A program made the translations under genes and the position numbers. A DNA stretch of 64,000 nt, from positions 1,550,001-1,614,000 of the forward strand of contig CAVXQD010000007.1 of NCBI GenBank assembly GCA_963763885.1, read 5' to 3'. Positions 26,689 to 34,104 of the stretch are shown here, piece after piece (position 1 is the first letter of the stretch; every line of letters starts with the position of its first letter). Source of the DNA: JANNBN01 sp963763885. GTDB lineage: Bacteria > Actinomycetota > Acidimicrobiia > Acidimicrobiales > JANYDT01. Under the pieces are notes generated by a model. The model was not told the DNA's origin, did not search any database, and saw only the letters and a list, made by a program, of their open reading frames with translations.

Positions 26689-26936
26689 ACACGGGCGCGG
26701 GTGAGTGTGAACGGAGGGACGGAGAGAACACGAAGTAAGCAACCCATCAGACACGGGCGCGGGTGAGTGTGAACGGAGGGACGGAGAGAACACGAAGTAA
26801 GCAACCCATCAGACACGGGCGCGGGTGAGTGTGAACGGAGGGACGGAGAGAACACGAAGTAAGCAACCCATCAGACACGGGCGCGGGTGAGTGTGAACGG
26901 AGGGACGGAGAGAACACGAAGTAGGCAACCCATCAC
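26689..26936. repeat. Four-copy 62-bp tandem repeat (minisatellite) between menD and menH
   Basis: Four head-to-tail copies starting at 26689, 26751, 26813 and 26875. Copies are identical except one A-to-G change in copy four (AGTAGG for AGTAAG) and its final base. Each copy begins ACACGGGCGCGGGTGAGTGT and ends AAGCAACCCATCAG. The length 62 is not a multiple of three, and the reading frames through it are not conserved, so it is non-coding. It fills nearly all of the 295-bp spacer between two divergent menaquinone genes, ending 15 bp from the menD start. Confidence 0.97.
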
Positions 26937-26968
26937 ATCCAGCGTGATCATCTGTACCCTGCAGTGTT

Positions 26969-27751
26969 GTGACATTGGCATCGCAGATCCTGCACTCGGC
27001 GTCGCCGCGCGGTGAACGCATTGTGTTGCTGCACGGTTTCACGCAGAACTCCCAGTGTTGGGAGCCGTTCGCAAGTCATCTCGCAGAGCTCATGGACATG
27101 GAAATCGTGGCCTTGGACGCGCCGGGCCATGGACGCACGTCATCAGAACACGATTCGGCTGACCTGTGGGAGTCCGCATCGCTTGTGGCGCAAGCCGGGG
27201 GCCACGCGCACTATGTGGGTTACTCCATGGGCGGTCGAACCGCGTTGCACCTCGCGTTGTTGGAACCAAACTTGGTTCATTCACTCACGCTGATCGGCGC
27301 AACGCCCGGCATTGCGGACGAACACGATCGGGCAGCTCGCCTGGCAGCAGACATAGCGCTAGCGGAGCGACTCGAAGTCATAGGCGTACCTGCATTTGTC
27401 GACCAGTGGCTCGATCAACCGATGTTCAGCGGACTCACCGCGACGACCGCCCACAAGGACGCTCGGTTGCAGAACCGAGCAGCAGGCTTGGCCGCCAGCC
27501 TTCGCAACTGCGGGACGGGAGCACAAGAAGACCTGCGTACCCGACTGACCGGACTGCTTTCACCAACCCTCGTGGTTGTCGGAGAGCTGGACCTAAAGTT
27601 TGCCGCGCTGGGTGAAGAGCTGCCAGGCGTACTCCAGCGGATCGTGGGCACTGGGCACACCGCACACCTTGAACGACCTCGGCTCACGGCTGAGGCCGCC
27701 AGCCGATTCATGCGGTCTGTGAGCGAATCTGCACATCAGCCGCCGAGGTAA
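26969..27751 (+). CDS. menH: Alpha/beta hydrolase, probable SHCHC synthase
   Basis: A 260-residue alpha/beta hydrolase: IVLLHGFTQNSQCW oxyanion segment, ALDAPGHGRTSS, nucleophile in HYVGYSMGGRTALHLAL, Asp in VVVGELDLKF and His in VGTGHTAHLERP. The GYSMGGR elbow and LHGFTQN match MenH, which releases pyruvate from the MenD product. The divergent position to menD supports this. GTG start; a TACCCT box lies 8 nt upstream, so the transcript may be nearly leaderless. Its last 16 bp overlap the opposite-strand lipoprotein gene. Confidence 0.85.
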   Translation: MTLASQILHSASPRGERIVLLHGFTQNSQCWEPFASHLAELMDMEIVALDAPGHGRTSSEHDSADLWESASLVAQAGGHAHYVGYSMGGRTALHLALLEPNLVHSLTLIGATPGIADEHDRAARLAADIALAERLEVIGVPAFVDQWLDQPMFSGLTATTAHKDARLQNRAAGLAASLRNCGTGAQEDLRTRLTGLLSPTLVVVGELDLKFAALGEELPGVLQRIVGTGHTAHLERPRLTAEAASRFMRSVSESAHQPPR

Positions 27752-28377
27752 GCGTTGATGTCCGCCTCGGAGAGGCCACAGTCGGTGATTGGTTGCGTGA
27801 GTTGTGCACGCAACTCTGCAGGGATCGCAGATGCTCCTGCGGTCAAGGCTGAAAAGTCCACGGATTCCCCAGCGGCCAGGACTTTCAGCGTTGCCTTGGC
27901 GGCGCATGTAGCGGCTTCGGGGCTGAGGTTTGGCAGTCGGGTCAGGATCTGCTGCGACGCAAGATCAACCAGGCTTGGCGGCTGACACGAAATAACCGCT
28001 TTGATCAAATTCGGGTCCATTCCGGTGGCGTCCGGCTGACCAGATCCGCCAGCTGCTGCCACATTGTCTGTGATGCACTTCATGTCGGCCGGGTCGGTGA
28101 TTCCAAGCGTTGCCGCCAATTGAGCCATCGGATCCAAAGCACCAGCCACACTGGACCCCGTTGTCTCAATCGTTGTTTCATACGTGGTGTCGGTCGGCGC
28201 AGAAACGGTGTCGTCGGCAGCCGCCGGGACGGTGTCAGTCACGGCTTCGGTAACGAGGGTCGGGACAGATTCAGAGACGATGACGGTTGTGTTGGATGTG
28301 TCGGATGTTGTTGCCGATGATCCGCCGCACGCCGCCATCATCGTCGCGCCGATGATGAGTACGGTGAGTTTCTTCAT
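27736..28377 (-). CDS. Secreted lipoprotein of unknown function
   Basis: A 213-residue protein with a lipoprotein signal (MKKLTVLIIGATMMAAC, lipid-modified Cys17), a Thr/Val/Asp-rich linker (about 20-75), and a C-terminal helical domain with four cysteines (KCITD, SCQPP, TCAAK, DCGLS) that could form two disulphides. The C-terminal domain resembles a duplicated about 50-residue helical unit (LGITDPADMKCITDNVAA / LPNLSPEAATCAAKATLK). No known family is recognised. A leaderless promoter sits directly upstream. Confidence 0.75.
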   Translation of the reverse strand: MKKLTVLIIGATMMAACGGSSATTSDTSNTTVIVSESVPTLVTEAVTDTVPAAADDTVSAPTDTTYETTIETTGSSVAGALDPMAQLAATLGITDPADMKCITDNVAAAGGSGQPDATGMDPNLIKAVISCQPPSLVDLASQQILTRLPNLSPEAATCAAKATLKVLAAGESVDFSALTAGASAIPAELRAQLTQPITDCGLSEADINAYLGG

Positions 28378-28383
28378 TGGTCA

Positions 28384-28389
28384 ATTGTA
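28384..28389 (-). promoter_or_regulatory. -10 box of a leaderless promoter for the lipoprotein gene
   Basis: On the minus strand TACAAT is followed by 6 nt and the ATG at 28377, a near-consensus -10 box at leaderless spacing. Confidence 0.6.
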
Positions 28390-28476
28390 CGTGCACTGAA
28401 TATTTGCTCACCTGAGAAACGTCATGATGCGCAACGGGCGACGCCTAACGGTCACCAAAATGACTGCAAAATGGAC

Positions 28477-28507
28477 GAAGGACCGACCCCTGAGGGATCG
28501 GTCCTTC
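28477..28507 (-). terminator. Hairpin terminator after groEL
   Basis: Ten-bp perfect stem GAAGGACCGA / TCGGTCCTTC extended by an inner CCC-TGA-GGG, 48 bp beyond the groEL stop and followed on the minus strand by a short T-containing stretch. The near-symmetry means it may also stop transcripts from the other direction. Confidence 0.8.
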
Positions 28508-28554
28508 ATTGTCAGAACCACATGGAAGTGGCGAGAGTCACCCGAGGGTGAAAC

Positions 28555-30198
28555 TCACATCATGCCGCCCATGCCGCCCATGCCACCCATACCGCCGCCA
28601 GGCATACCGCCGCCGCCAGCACCCTTGTCCTCGGGCTTGTCGGCCACGAGTGCTTCGGTGGTGAGCAGTAGCGACGCAACGGAAGCTGCGTTCTGCAAAG
28701 CGGACCGGGTGACCTTGGCAGGGTCGATGACGCCGGCCTTGACCAGGTCGACCATTTCGCCTGTCGCTGCGTTCAGACCCATTGGGCCTTCAAGCGCTTC
28801 GACACGCTGCACCATGACAGCACCTTCGAGCCCGGCGTTCTGAGCGATCCAGAACAACGGGGCTTCCAGTGCCTTGGCGACCAACGCTGCGCCGGTTGCC
28901 TCGTCGCCAACCAGCGTCAGGGCACGAACAGCAGAGCGTGCACGAATGAGTGCAGTGCCACCGCCGGGGACGACACCCTCTTCGATTGCCGCACGGGTAG
29001 CCGAAAGGGCGTCTTCGATGCGGTGCTTCTTTTCCTTCAGCTCAACCTCGGTGGCTGCGCCGACACGAACGACTGCAACGCCGCCCGACAGTTTGGCAAG
29101 ACGCTCTTGGAGCTTCTCGCGGTCCCAATCGGAATCGGTGTCGTCGATTTCGCGCTTGATCTGTGCAACGCGACCCTTGACGTCGTCTCCGGAACCGGAG
29201 CCGTCGACGATGGTGGTGTTGTCCTTAGTGACAACAACCTTGCGAGCACGGCCGAGCAGGTCGAGGGTGACGTTCTCAAGTTTGAGACCGATCTCCTCAG
29301 AGATGACAGTGCCACCGGTGAGGATGGCCATGTCCTGCAGCATCGCCTTGCGACGGTCGCCGAATCCAGGAGCCTTGACGGCCACGGAGTTGAACGTGCC
29401 GCGGATCTTGTTGACGACCAACGTGGCAAGAGCCTCGCCGTCGACGTCTTCAGCAACGATGAGCAGCGAGCGGCCGGACTGCATGACCTTCTCGAGCGCA
29501 GGGACCATGTCATGGACCGAGCTGATCTTGGAGTTGACGAACAAGATGTACGGGTCGTCGAGGATGGCTTCTTGACGCTCGGCATCGCTCACCATGTATG
29601 GCGAGAGGTAGCCCTTGTCGAACTGCATGCCCTCGGTGAACTCGAGTTCCATACCAAAGGTATTGGACTCTTCAACCGTGACCACGCCGTCTTTGCCGAC
29701 CTTGTCGATGGCGTCTGCGATGACGTCGCCGATGCTTGGGTCTGCTGCCGAGATGGAAGCGACCTGAGCGATTTCAGCCTTGCCGTCAACCTCTTTCGAA
29801 AGCGCCTTGATGGACTCGACTGCAGCAGCAACTGCCTTGTCGATACCCTTCTTGAGGCCCATTGGGTTGGCACCGGCGGCCACGTTGCGGAGGCCTTCCT
29901 TGACCAGAGCCTGTGCAAGCACGGTGGCTGTGGTGGTGCCGTCGCCAGCGACGTCGTTAGTCTTGGTAGCGACCTCTTTGACAAGCTGGGCGCCCATGTT
30001 CTCGAAGTGATCTTCGAGTTCAATTTCCTTGGCGACGGTGACGCCGTCCTTGGTGATTGTGGGTGCGCCGAACTTCTTTTCGATGACGACGTTACGACCC
30101 TTAGGGCCGAGGGTCACCTTGACGGCGTCAGCAAGCTTGTTGACACCTGCTTCGAGACTGCGGCGTGCAGACTCGTCAAACTTCAGAACCTTTGGCAT
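28555..30198 (-). CDS. groL: 60 kDa chaperonin GroEL
   Basis: A 547-residue chaperonin subunit. Seen: KVTLGPKGRNVVIEKKFGAPTITKDGVTVAKEI-type N-terminus, AGDGTTTATVLAQALV with the catalytic Asp of the ATPase, DAIDKVGKDGVVTVEES, the KAPGFGDRRKAMLQD block, the signature VAVVRVGAATEVELKEKKHRIEDAL, and a Gly-Met-rich C-terminus ending GGMGGMM. This Gly/Met tail marks it as the housekeeping, groES-linked copy rather than the His-tailed GroEL1 of actinobacteria. It is 22 bp downstream of groES. Confidence 0.99.
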   Translation of the reverse strand: MPKVLKFDESARRSLEAGVNKLADAVKVTLGPKGRNVVIEKKFGAPTITKDGVTVAKEIELEDHFENMGAQLVKEVATKTNDVAGDGTTTATVLAQALVKEGLRNVAAGANPMGLKKGIDKAVAAAVESIKALSKEVDGKAEIAQVASISAADPSIGDVIADAIDKVGKDGVVTVEESNTFGMELEFTEGMQFDKGYLSPYMVSDAERQEAILDDPYILFVNSKISSVHDMVPALEKVMQSGRSLLIVAEDVDGEALATLVVNKIRGTFNSVAVKAPGFGDRRKAMLQDMAILTGGTVISEEIGLKLENVTLDLLGRARKVVVTKDNTTIVDGSGSGDDVKGRVAQIKREIDDTDSDWDREKLQERLAKLSGGVAVVRVGAATEVELKEKKHRIEDALSATRAAIEEGVVPGGGTALIRARSAVRALTLVGDEATGAALVAKALEAPLFWIAQNAGLEGAVMVQRVEALEGPMGLNAATGEMVDLVKAGVIDPAKVTRSALQNAASVASLLLTTEALVADKPEDKGAGGGGMPGGGMGGMGGMGGMM

Positions 30199-30220
30199 GT
30201 GTGCTGTCAGTTCCCTTCGA

Positions 30221-30508
30221 TCAGCCCATGATTGCGAGCACGTCGCGGCTGTTCAGGATGAGGAGGTCCTCGCCCTTCACAGTCACTTCGGTGCCGCCAT
30301 ACTTGGAATACAGGACGCGATCGCCAACTTTGACGGACATTGCGACGAGCTTGCCTTCGTCGGTGGTGCGACCAGGGCCGACTGCCAAGACCTCGCCCTG
30401 CTGGGGCTTTTCCTTGGCGGTGTCGGGGATGACCAGGCCAGAAGCCGTGGTGGTCTCTGATTCAGCGGGCCGGACGACAATCCGGTCCTCGAGCGGCTGG
30501 ACGTTCAT
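30221..30508 (-). CDS. groS: 10 kDa co-chaperonin GroES
   Basis: A 95-residue lid of the GroEL chamber. Seen: the N-terminal VQPLEDRIVVRP, the mobile-loop region ETTTASGLVIPDTAKEKPQ, VGDRVLYSKYGGTEV and the C-terminal LILNSRDVLAI. The ATG at 30508 has a strong ribosome site (GGAGG, 6 nt upstream). Longer in-frame reading would run through the CIRCE operator and is rejected. The operon is under double HrcA control as read from the two CIRCE elements. Confidence 0.98.
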   Translation of the reverse strand: MNVQPLEDRIVVRPAESETTTASGLVIPDTAKEKPQQGEVLAVGPGRTTDEGKLVAMSVKVGDRVLYSKYGGTEVTVKGEDLLILNSRDVLAIMG

Positions 30509-30572
30509 TTCTTCCTCCAAAGGAGCACGGGATTCGAGAGTCGAGCACTGCCGTCCTGCCGTTGCAGGTAGC

Positions 30573-30597
30573 TGGCACTCGATACGTGAGAGTGCCA
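30573..30597. promoter_or_regulatory. CIRCE operator (proximal) for groES-groEL
   Basis: Perfect inverted repeat TGGCACTC-N9-GAGTGCCA, the HrcA-binding element (consensus TTAGCACTC-N9-GAGTGCTAA). It lies immediately downstream of the predicted -10 box, covering the transcription start. Confidence 0.93.
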
Positions 30598-30628
30598 ACG
30601 ATAGACCACCCAGAGACCTAGTTAGCAA
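30598..30628 (-). promoter_or_regulatory. Candidate groES-groEL promoter
   Basis: On the minus strand TTGCTA (-35, 30623-30628) and TATCGT (-10, 30598-30603) are 19 bp apart. The -10 abuts the proximal CIRCE and the -35 overlaps the distal one. Confidence 0.5.
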
Positions 30629-30647
30629 TCACCCCCCGAGAGTGCCA
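30622..30647. promoter_or_regulatory. Second, imperfect CIRCE operator (distal)
   Basis: TTAGCAATC-N9-GAGTGCCA differs from the CIRCE consensus at one base of the left arm and at the end of the right arm. Its centre is about 50 bp from the proximal element. It overlaps the -35 region, so HrcA bound here would also block polymerase. Confidence 0.8.
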
Positions 30648-30662
30648 GTTTGTCGTGCGAGG

Positions 30663-31028
30663 TCAGGACCTCTGAGGGATCTCGTCGGGGGACAAGTAGA
30701 CGGGAATACCTCGTTCGTTGGCAATTCGGACGTCGTTGTCTGCCCCTGCCGACAGGCCTGGGAGCCGAAGAACTGCATCGCAATGCTGCAGCAGTCGCTC
30801 CGCTGTCGGGCTGAGAATCCCGAGGGAGGCAGGGTCGCCGACAACTGAGTTGACGCACCGCATTACGGGAAGCGCCACCCACTCCCCGATCATCGGAATG
30901 TGCCCGGCTTGAAAGATCGGCCACGCAGCGGATTCGAGAAACTCAAGGTTCGCTGCGAGTTTCTCCGGTTCGTCGTCGGTACCCGACCGATACGGTCCAG
31001 CAATCAGGATCAACATTGGTTTGTTCAC
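30663..31028 (-). CDS. DUF4406-type small protein (deoxyribosyltransferase-like fold)
   Basis: A 121-residue protein with ILIAGPYRSGTDDEP at the N-terminus, PIFQAGHIPMIGEWVALP in the middle and LLQHCDAVLRLPGLSAGADNDVRIANERG near the end. This is the pattern of DUF4406 and related nucleoside 2-deoxyribosyltransferase-like proteins. The GTG at 31028 is preferred because TATCGT lies 7 nt upstream; an ATG at 31016 is the alternative. Enzymatic role unproven. It is divergent from the DeoR regulator, a family that often responds to sugars or nucleosides, which is suggestive only. Confidence 0.78.
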   Translation of the reverse strand: MNKPMLILIAGPYRSGTDDEPEKLAANLEFLESAAWPIFQAGHIPMIGEWVALPVMRCVNSVVGDPASLGILSPTAERLLQHCDAVLRLPGLSAGADNDVRIANERGIPVYLSPDEIPQRS

Positions 31029-31086
31029 ATCGAGGACGATACCGGCATAAACATGCACAAACAAGAACACTCGTGCAGACGTCCGG

Positions 31087-31092
31087 TATGAT
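31087..31092 (+). promoter_or_regulatory. -10 box of a leaderless promoter for the DeoR regulator
   Basis: TATGAT, one base from consensus, followed by 6 nt and the GTG at 31099. Confidence 0.6.
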
Positions 31093-31098
31093 GGCGCA

Positions 31099-31854
31099 GT
31101 GTTTGCATCACAAAGGAAGCGCGAAATCGTCGAAAGGGTCCGCATCAACGGTTCCGTTATCGCTGCTGAAGTGGCCATCGAGTGGAGCATCTCTGAAGAC
31201 ACCATTCGGCGAGATCTACGCGAATTGGCCGCCGAGGGCAAACTCCACCGAGTCCACGGAGGCGCTGTGCAGCTTTCGCCTGCGGCCGCGAACTATGCGA
31301 CACGAACAACAGTCGCAAACGAATCCAAAGCCCTAGTCGCAAGAACTGCTGCATCGATGATTCAAACCGGCCAGACGGTTTTCCTCGACGGTGGCACTAC
31401 CAGCGCTGCAATCTGCAGAGCCCTTCCAGCCAAGCTCGAACTCACGATCGTTACCCACTCTCCGACTGTCGCCGTCGAATTGGCTGATCGGCCGCACACT
31501 CGAGTTCTTGTCGTCGGTGGAACTCTTTTTCGACACTCGCTCGTCACCGTCGGGGCTCTCGCTCTCGAATACGTCAACTCGGTAACGGTGGATCTGTTCT
31601 TCATGGGCGTGAGCGGGGTCCATCCGCTCCACGGGCTGACAACCGGTGACGCCGAAGAGGCAGCGATGAAACGGGCGATCTCGAAGCGGGCCGCCGAAAC
31701 GTACGTATTGGCATCAACGGAAAAGCTTGGCGCGGCGTCGCCCCATCACGTCGTGAACTTCAACGAGGTGACGGCCGCAATTACGGACGAACGGCACCCG
31801 AAAACGTTGCAGGCGCTCCGCCGAGCTGGACTACGAGTCGTTGAAGCCAACTAA
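31099..31854 (+). CDS. DeoR/GlpR-family transcriptional regulator
   Basis: A 251-residue repressor. N-terminal helix-turn-helix with the diagnostic ISEDTIRRDLRELAAEGKLHRVHGGAV (residues 32-58). The C-terminal DeoR sensor domain has LDGGTTSAAICRALP, VVGGTLFRHSLVTVGALA and FMGVSGVHPLHGLTT, a fold related to ribose-5-phosphate isomerase that binds a sugar phosphate. It is flanked by the divergent DUF4406 gene and no sugar operon, so the effector and targets cannot be deduced; the divergent gene is the most likely local target. Confidence 0.92.
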   Translation: MFASQRKREIVERVRINGSVIAAEVAIEWSISEDTIRRDLRELAAEGKLHRVHGGAVQLSPAAANYATRTTVANESKALVARTAASMIQTGQTVFLDGGTTSAAICRALPAKLELTIVTHSPTVAVELADRPHTRVLVVGGTLFRHSLVTVGALALEYVNSVTVDLFFMGVSGVHPLHGLTTGDAEEAAMKRAISKRAAETYVLASTEKLGAASPHHVVNFNEVTAAITDERHPKTLQALRRAGLRVVEAN

Positions 31855-31906
31855 GTGTAAATACGAAAGCGCCTGAGAACTTGTGCGGCAATGTCGAACC
31901 AGCGGG

Positions 31907-31956
31907 AATCCACCTCGCAAAGCAACTGGGAGGTGGATTGCCCCCAACGGTGGGGG
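31907..31956. terminator. Tandem hairpins between convergent deoR-like and eis-like genes
   Basis: First stem AATCCACCTC / GAGGTGGATT (31907-31916, 31930-31939, 13-nt loop), directly followed by CCCCC-AACGGT-GGGGG (31941-31956). No U-tract follows in either direction, so efficiency is uncertain. Position between convergent genes suggests a bidirectional terminator. Confidence 0.5.
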
Positions 31957-31990
31957 TGACCTCTCTCGCGGCGTTTCGCGTCAGAAGGGG

Positions 31991-33196
31991 TCAGAAGGCT
32001 GTGGTCATCATGGGGGCCGGGCTGGTACGGAGCAGTTGGTCCAGCGATACGGCCGCTCCCAGCCGATGCTCGACGATTCGCCCGGCAGCCACGAGATCGG
32101 CAGCCGAGGTGCCACCCAACGAGACTGCGCCAAGCCCCGCAAGTGTCATCGACAGATCTGCGTTGCCTGCGTGAGATGGTGTGCAGCCGCCTGAAGTGAG
32201 CTCGAATACCGTGCCCTCCACGTCGATCAGGACTGGGTCGCCATGCCCGAGGGAACGCGAATTGAGCAGTTGGGCGATGTCCAGTGGACGCACCCACAGT
32301 CTGTCCATGACGCCGGTAACACGAAGTGCTCGGGGGTCTTCCAGCATCAGCTTGATGGGGTCCGCAAGGCCAATTCGGGTCACCTGGACGCCGCTGGACA
32401 GGTCCAGTTCAAGCAGATGCTGCCAAATGGCTCGGTGAGCAACCGGACCGACGCTGACCAGTTCGTGCACGTGAGCCTTCTGTTCGGAAACGGAATGGCT
32501 TGACCACTCGCCAGCCATTCCGTAAAACGCGTACCCGTCGTCGACTCCGTCCACTGAGGTGTGCACCACCAACCGCCAGTGCGCCGAATCAGCCGTGTAT
32601 CCGCGAAACATCTCAGGCCATTCGTGCGCTGGCCGGCTGATCGAGCCGGGCCGGGCGATGCACGCACGTTCATGGATTTCGGCCATCGCCTGAATGACCA
32701 ACGCCGGATCGCGGATCAGCCGCAGTGTGCCCGTCGGCAGGTGCACAGCCGAGGCGGGGTACAAACGAGCCCCGCCGTGAACCTCGCCGGTCATCGCCCA
32801 CGTTGCCGGGCCGTACCCACGCTTCCAGTAAATCGACCCCTCTGATGCAGTGAGCACGGACGCCACCTCACCGCGCGCACTTGCATCGGCAACGAGCCAA
32901 TCGATAAGTGCACTCATCACTCCTTGCCGACGGTGCGTCTGCGCTACCGAGATGCCGGCCACACCAGCAACAGGTACTCGTTTACCTCCTGGCATCGTCA
33001 GCTGCATCGAGTGGTTGACGCCGGTTCCGATCAGTTCGAGAGTGCTGCTGAACGCACCCACGCACCGTTCCAGAGCATGATCGGGTGGCGCAACCAGGTC
33101 GGCTTCATCCGGGATATTCCCAAACGCGTCGTTGATGTGGCTCGCAAACGCTGGCCAGTCTGCGGTGGTTATCGGGCGCAGCGTGACCGTGGACAT
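31991..33196 (-). CDS. Eis-type GNAT acetyltransferase
   Basis: A 401-residue protein with the three-domain Eis layout: N-terminal GNAT with acetyl-CoA loop AQTHRRQGVMSALIDWL (about 90-105) and EGSIYWKRGYGPAT, a second GNAT-like domain, and a C-terminal sterol-carrier-like domain (SCTPSHAGNADLSMTLAGLGAVSLGG region). The chain ends in Phe; in mycobacterial Eis the C-terminal carboxylate acts in catalysis. Eis enzymes acetylate aminoglycosides or protein lysines at several positions; the natural substrate here is unknown. Single gene, convergent with the DeoR gene. Confidence 0.88.
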   Translation of the reverse strand: MSTVTLRPITTADWPAFASHINDAFGNIPDEADLVAPPDHALERCVGAFSSTLELIGTGVNHSMQLTMPGGKRVPVAGVAGISVAQTHRRQGVMSALIDWLVADASARGEVASVLTASEGSIYWKRGYGPATWAMTGEVHGGARLYPASAVHLPTGTLRLIRDPALVIQAMAEIHERACIARPGSISRPAHEWPEMFRGYTADSAHWRLVVHTSVDGVDDGYAFYGMAGEWSSHSVSEQKAHVHELVSVGPVAHRAIWQHLLELDLSSGVQVTRIGLADPIKLMLEDPRALRVTGVMDRLWVRPLDIAQLLNSRSLGHGDPVLIDVEGTVFELTSGGCTPSHAGNADLSMTLAGLGAVSLGGTSAADLVAAGRIVEHRLGAAVSLDQLLRTSPAPMMTTAF

Positions 33197-33233
33197 CGCA
33201 CGAGCATGGCATGCACCATGAACGATGTCGGCG

Positions 33234-34055
33234 TTAATTCGGCGCCGCTGCCGTGAGACGGTTTATTGCAAGGACGGTCAGTACACAGACTTTGAGGCTC
33301 CCGGCTTTGCAGACTCCACGGGCAAGCGCCAACTCCTCGCCCATCTTTGTTCGCATGGCCAACAGGTCACCAGCGACCGTGATCATCTGGAAACCCATCT
33401 CCACTCGTCGGCCTGCCAACGCTCCGGTTGAATGAATACCTGGAACGACGCCGTGCTTACGGCACCCGGCGACGATGGTCTTCAAAGCGTCGGTGAACTC
33501 GGACCTGTCGTCGTTGTTCCCCGGAGGCAGCCCGAGCGTGACCGACAAGTCCGCTGGCCCCACGTAGATCGCAGTAATTCCGGGGGTGGAGAGGATGTCG
33601 TCGAGGTTGCTGATTGCCTCAACCGTTTCGATCATTGGAATCACGGTGACGTTCTTGGCAGAGTCGAAGTAGTCCTTGTCCCGCAGTGACGCCACAACGG
33701 GACCAAAGCTGCGTGAGCCAGCTGGCGCATAGCGACACGAACGGACCAATGCCTCGGCCTCTGCGCGGGTGTTGATCATCGGGGCGATGATGCCGGTAGC
33801 TCCGCCATCGAGCATCTTGCCGATGATGCCCGGCTCGTTCCACGGCACACGACAGACGGGAATACTGGCGCCAAGCAAGGTTGCTTGCATCATGGAGATG
33901 GACTGCTGGTAATCCACGACGCCGTGCTGCAGATCGCAGCAGACGTAATCGAATCCCTGCCGCGCAGCCGCTTCCGCAGCCACCGATGAAGCCACGGCCA
34001 TCCAACCGCCGAAGGTGATACCGCCGTCGGCCCAACGCTCTTGTAACGAACTCAT
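33234..34055 (-). CDS. HpcH/HpaI aldolase-family protein
   Basis: A 273-residue class II pyruvate aldolase-like enzyme. Seen: FDYVCCDLQHGVVDYQQ with the metal-near His, VCRVPWNEPGIIGKMLDGGATGIIAPMI with the substrate Arg, metal-binding Glu in VIPMIETVEA and Asp in IYVGPADLSVTLG. These enzymes cleave or form hydroxy-oxo-acids with pyruvate or oxaloacetate. It lies 49 bp from the 2-hydroxyacid dehydrogenase in the same direction, so the pair may handle a 2-oxo acid, but no pathway is evident. Confidence 0.9.
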   Translation of the reverse strand: MSSLQERWADGGITFGGWMAVASSVAAEAAARQGFDYVCCDLQHGVVDYQQSISMMQATLLGASIPVCRVPWNEPGIIGKMLDGGATGIIAPMINTRAEAEALVRSCRYAPAGSRSFGPVVASLRDKDYFDSAKNVTVIPMIETVEAISNLDDILSTPGITAIYVGPADLSVTLGLPPGNNDDRSEFTDALKTIVAGCRKHGVVPGIHSTGALAGRRVEMGFQMITVAGDLLAMRTKMGEELALARGVCKAGSLKVCVLTVLAINRLTAAAPN

Positions 34056-34104
34056 GCTCTGTTGCTATCACCCCGGCGCTCGGGCCACCAGCAAGGTGAC
34101 ACAG

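Noticed and set aside
26689..26936. CRISPR array
   Set aside because: Copies are contiguous with no unique spacers, and no cas gene is present.
26670..27042. Open frames across the 62-bp repeats, with repeated LLTSCSLRPSVHTHPRP-like peptides
   Set aside because: The unit length is not a multiple of three, each frame changes from copy to copy, and no ribosome site precedes them; the repeat is non-coding.
29023..30231. 402-residue open frame opposite groEL
   Set aside because: It is the antisense of a strongly conserved gene, has no family motif and runs through the groES spacer; its openness follows from the GC3 bias of groEL.
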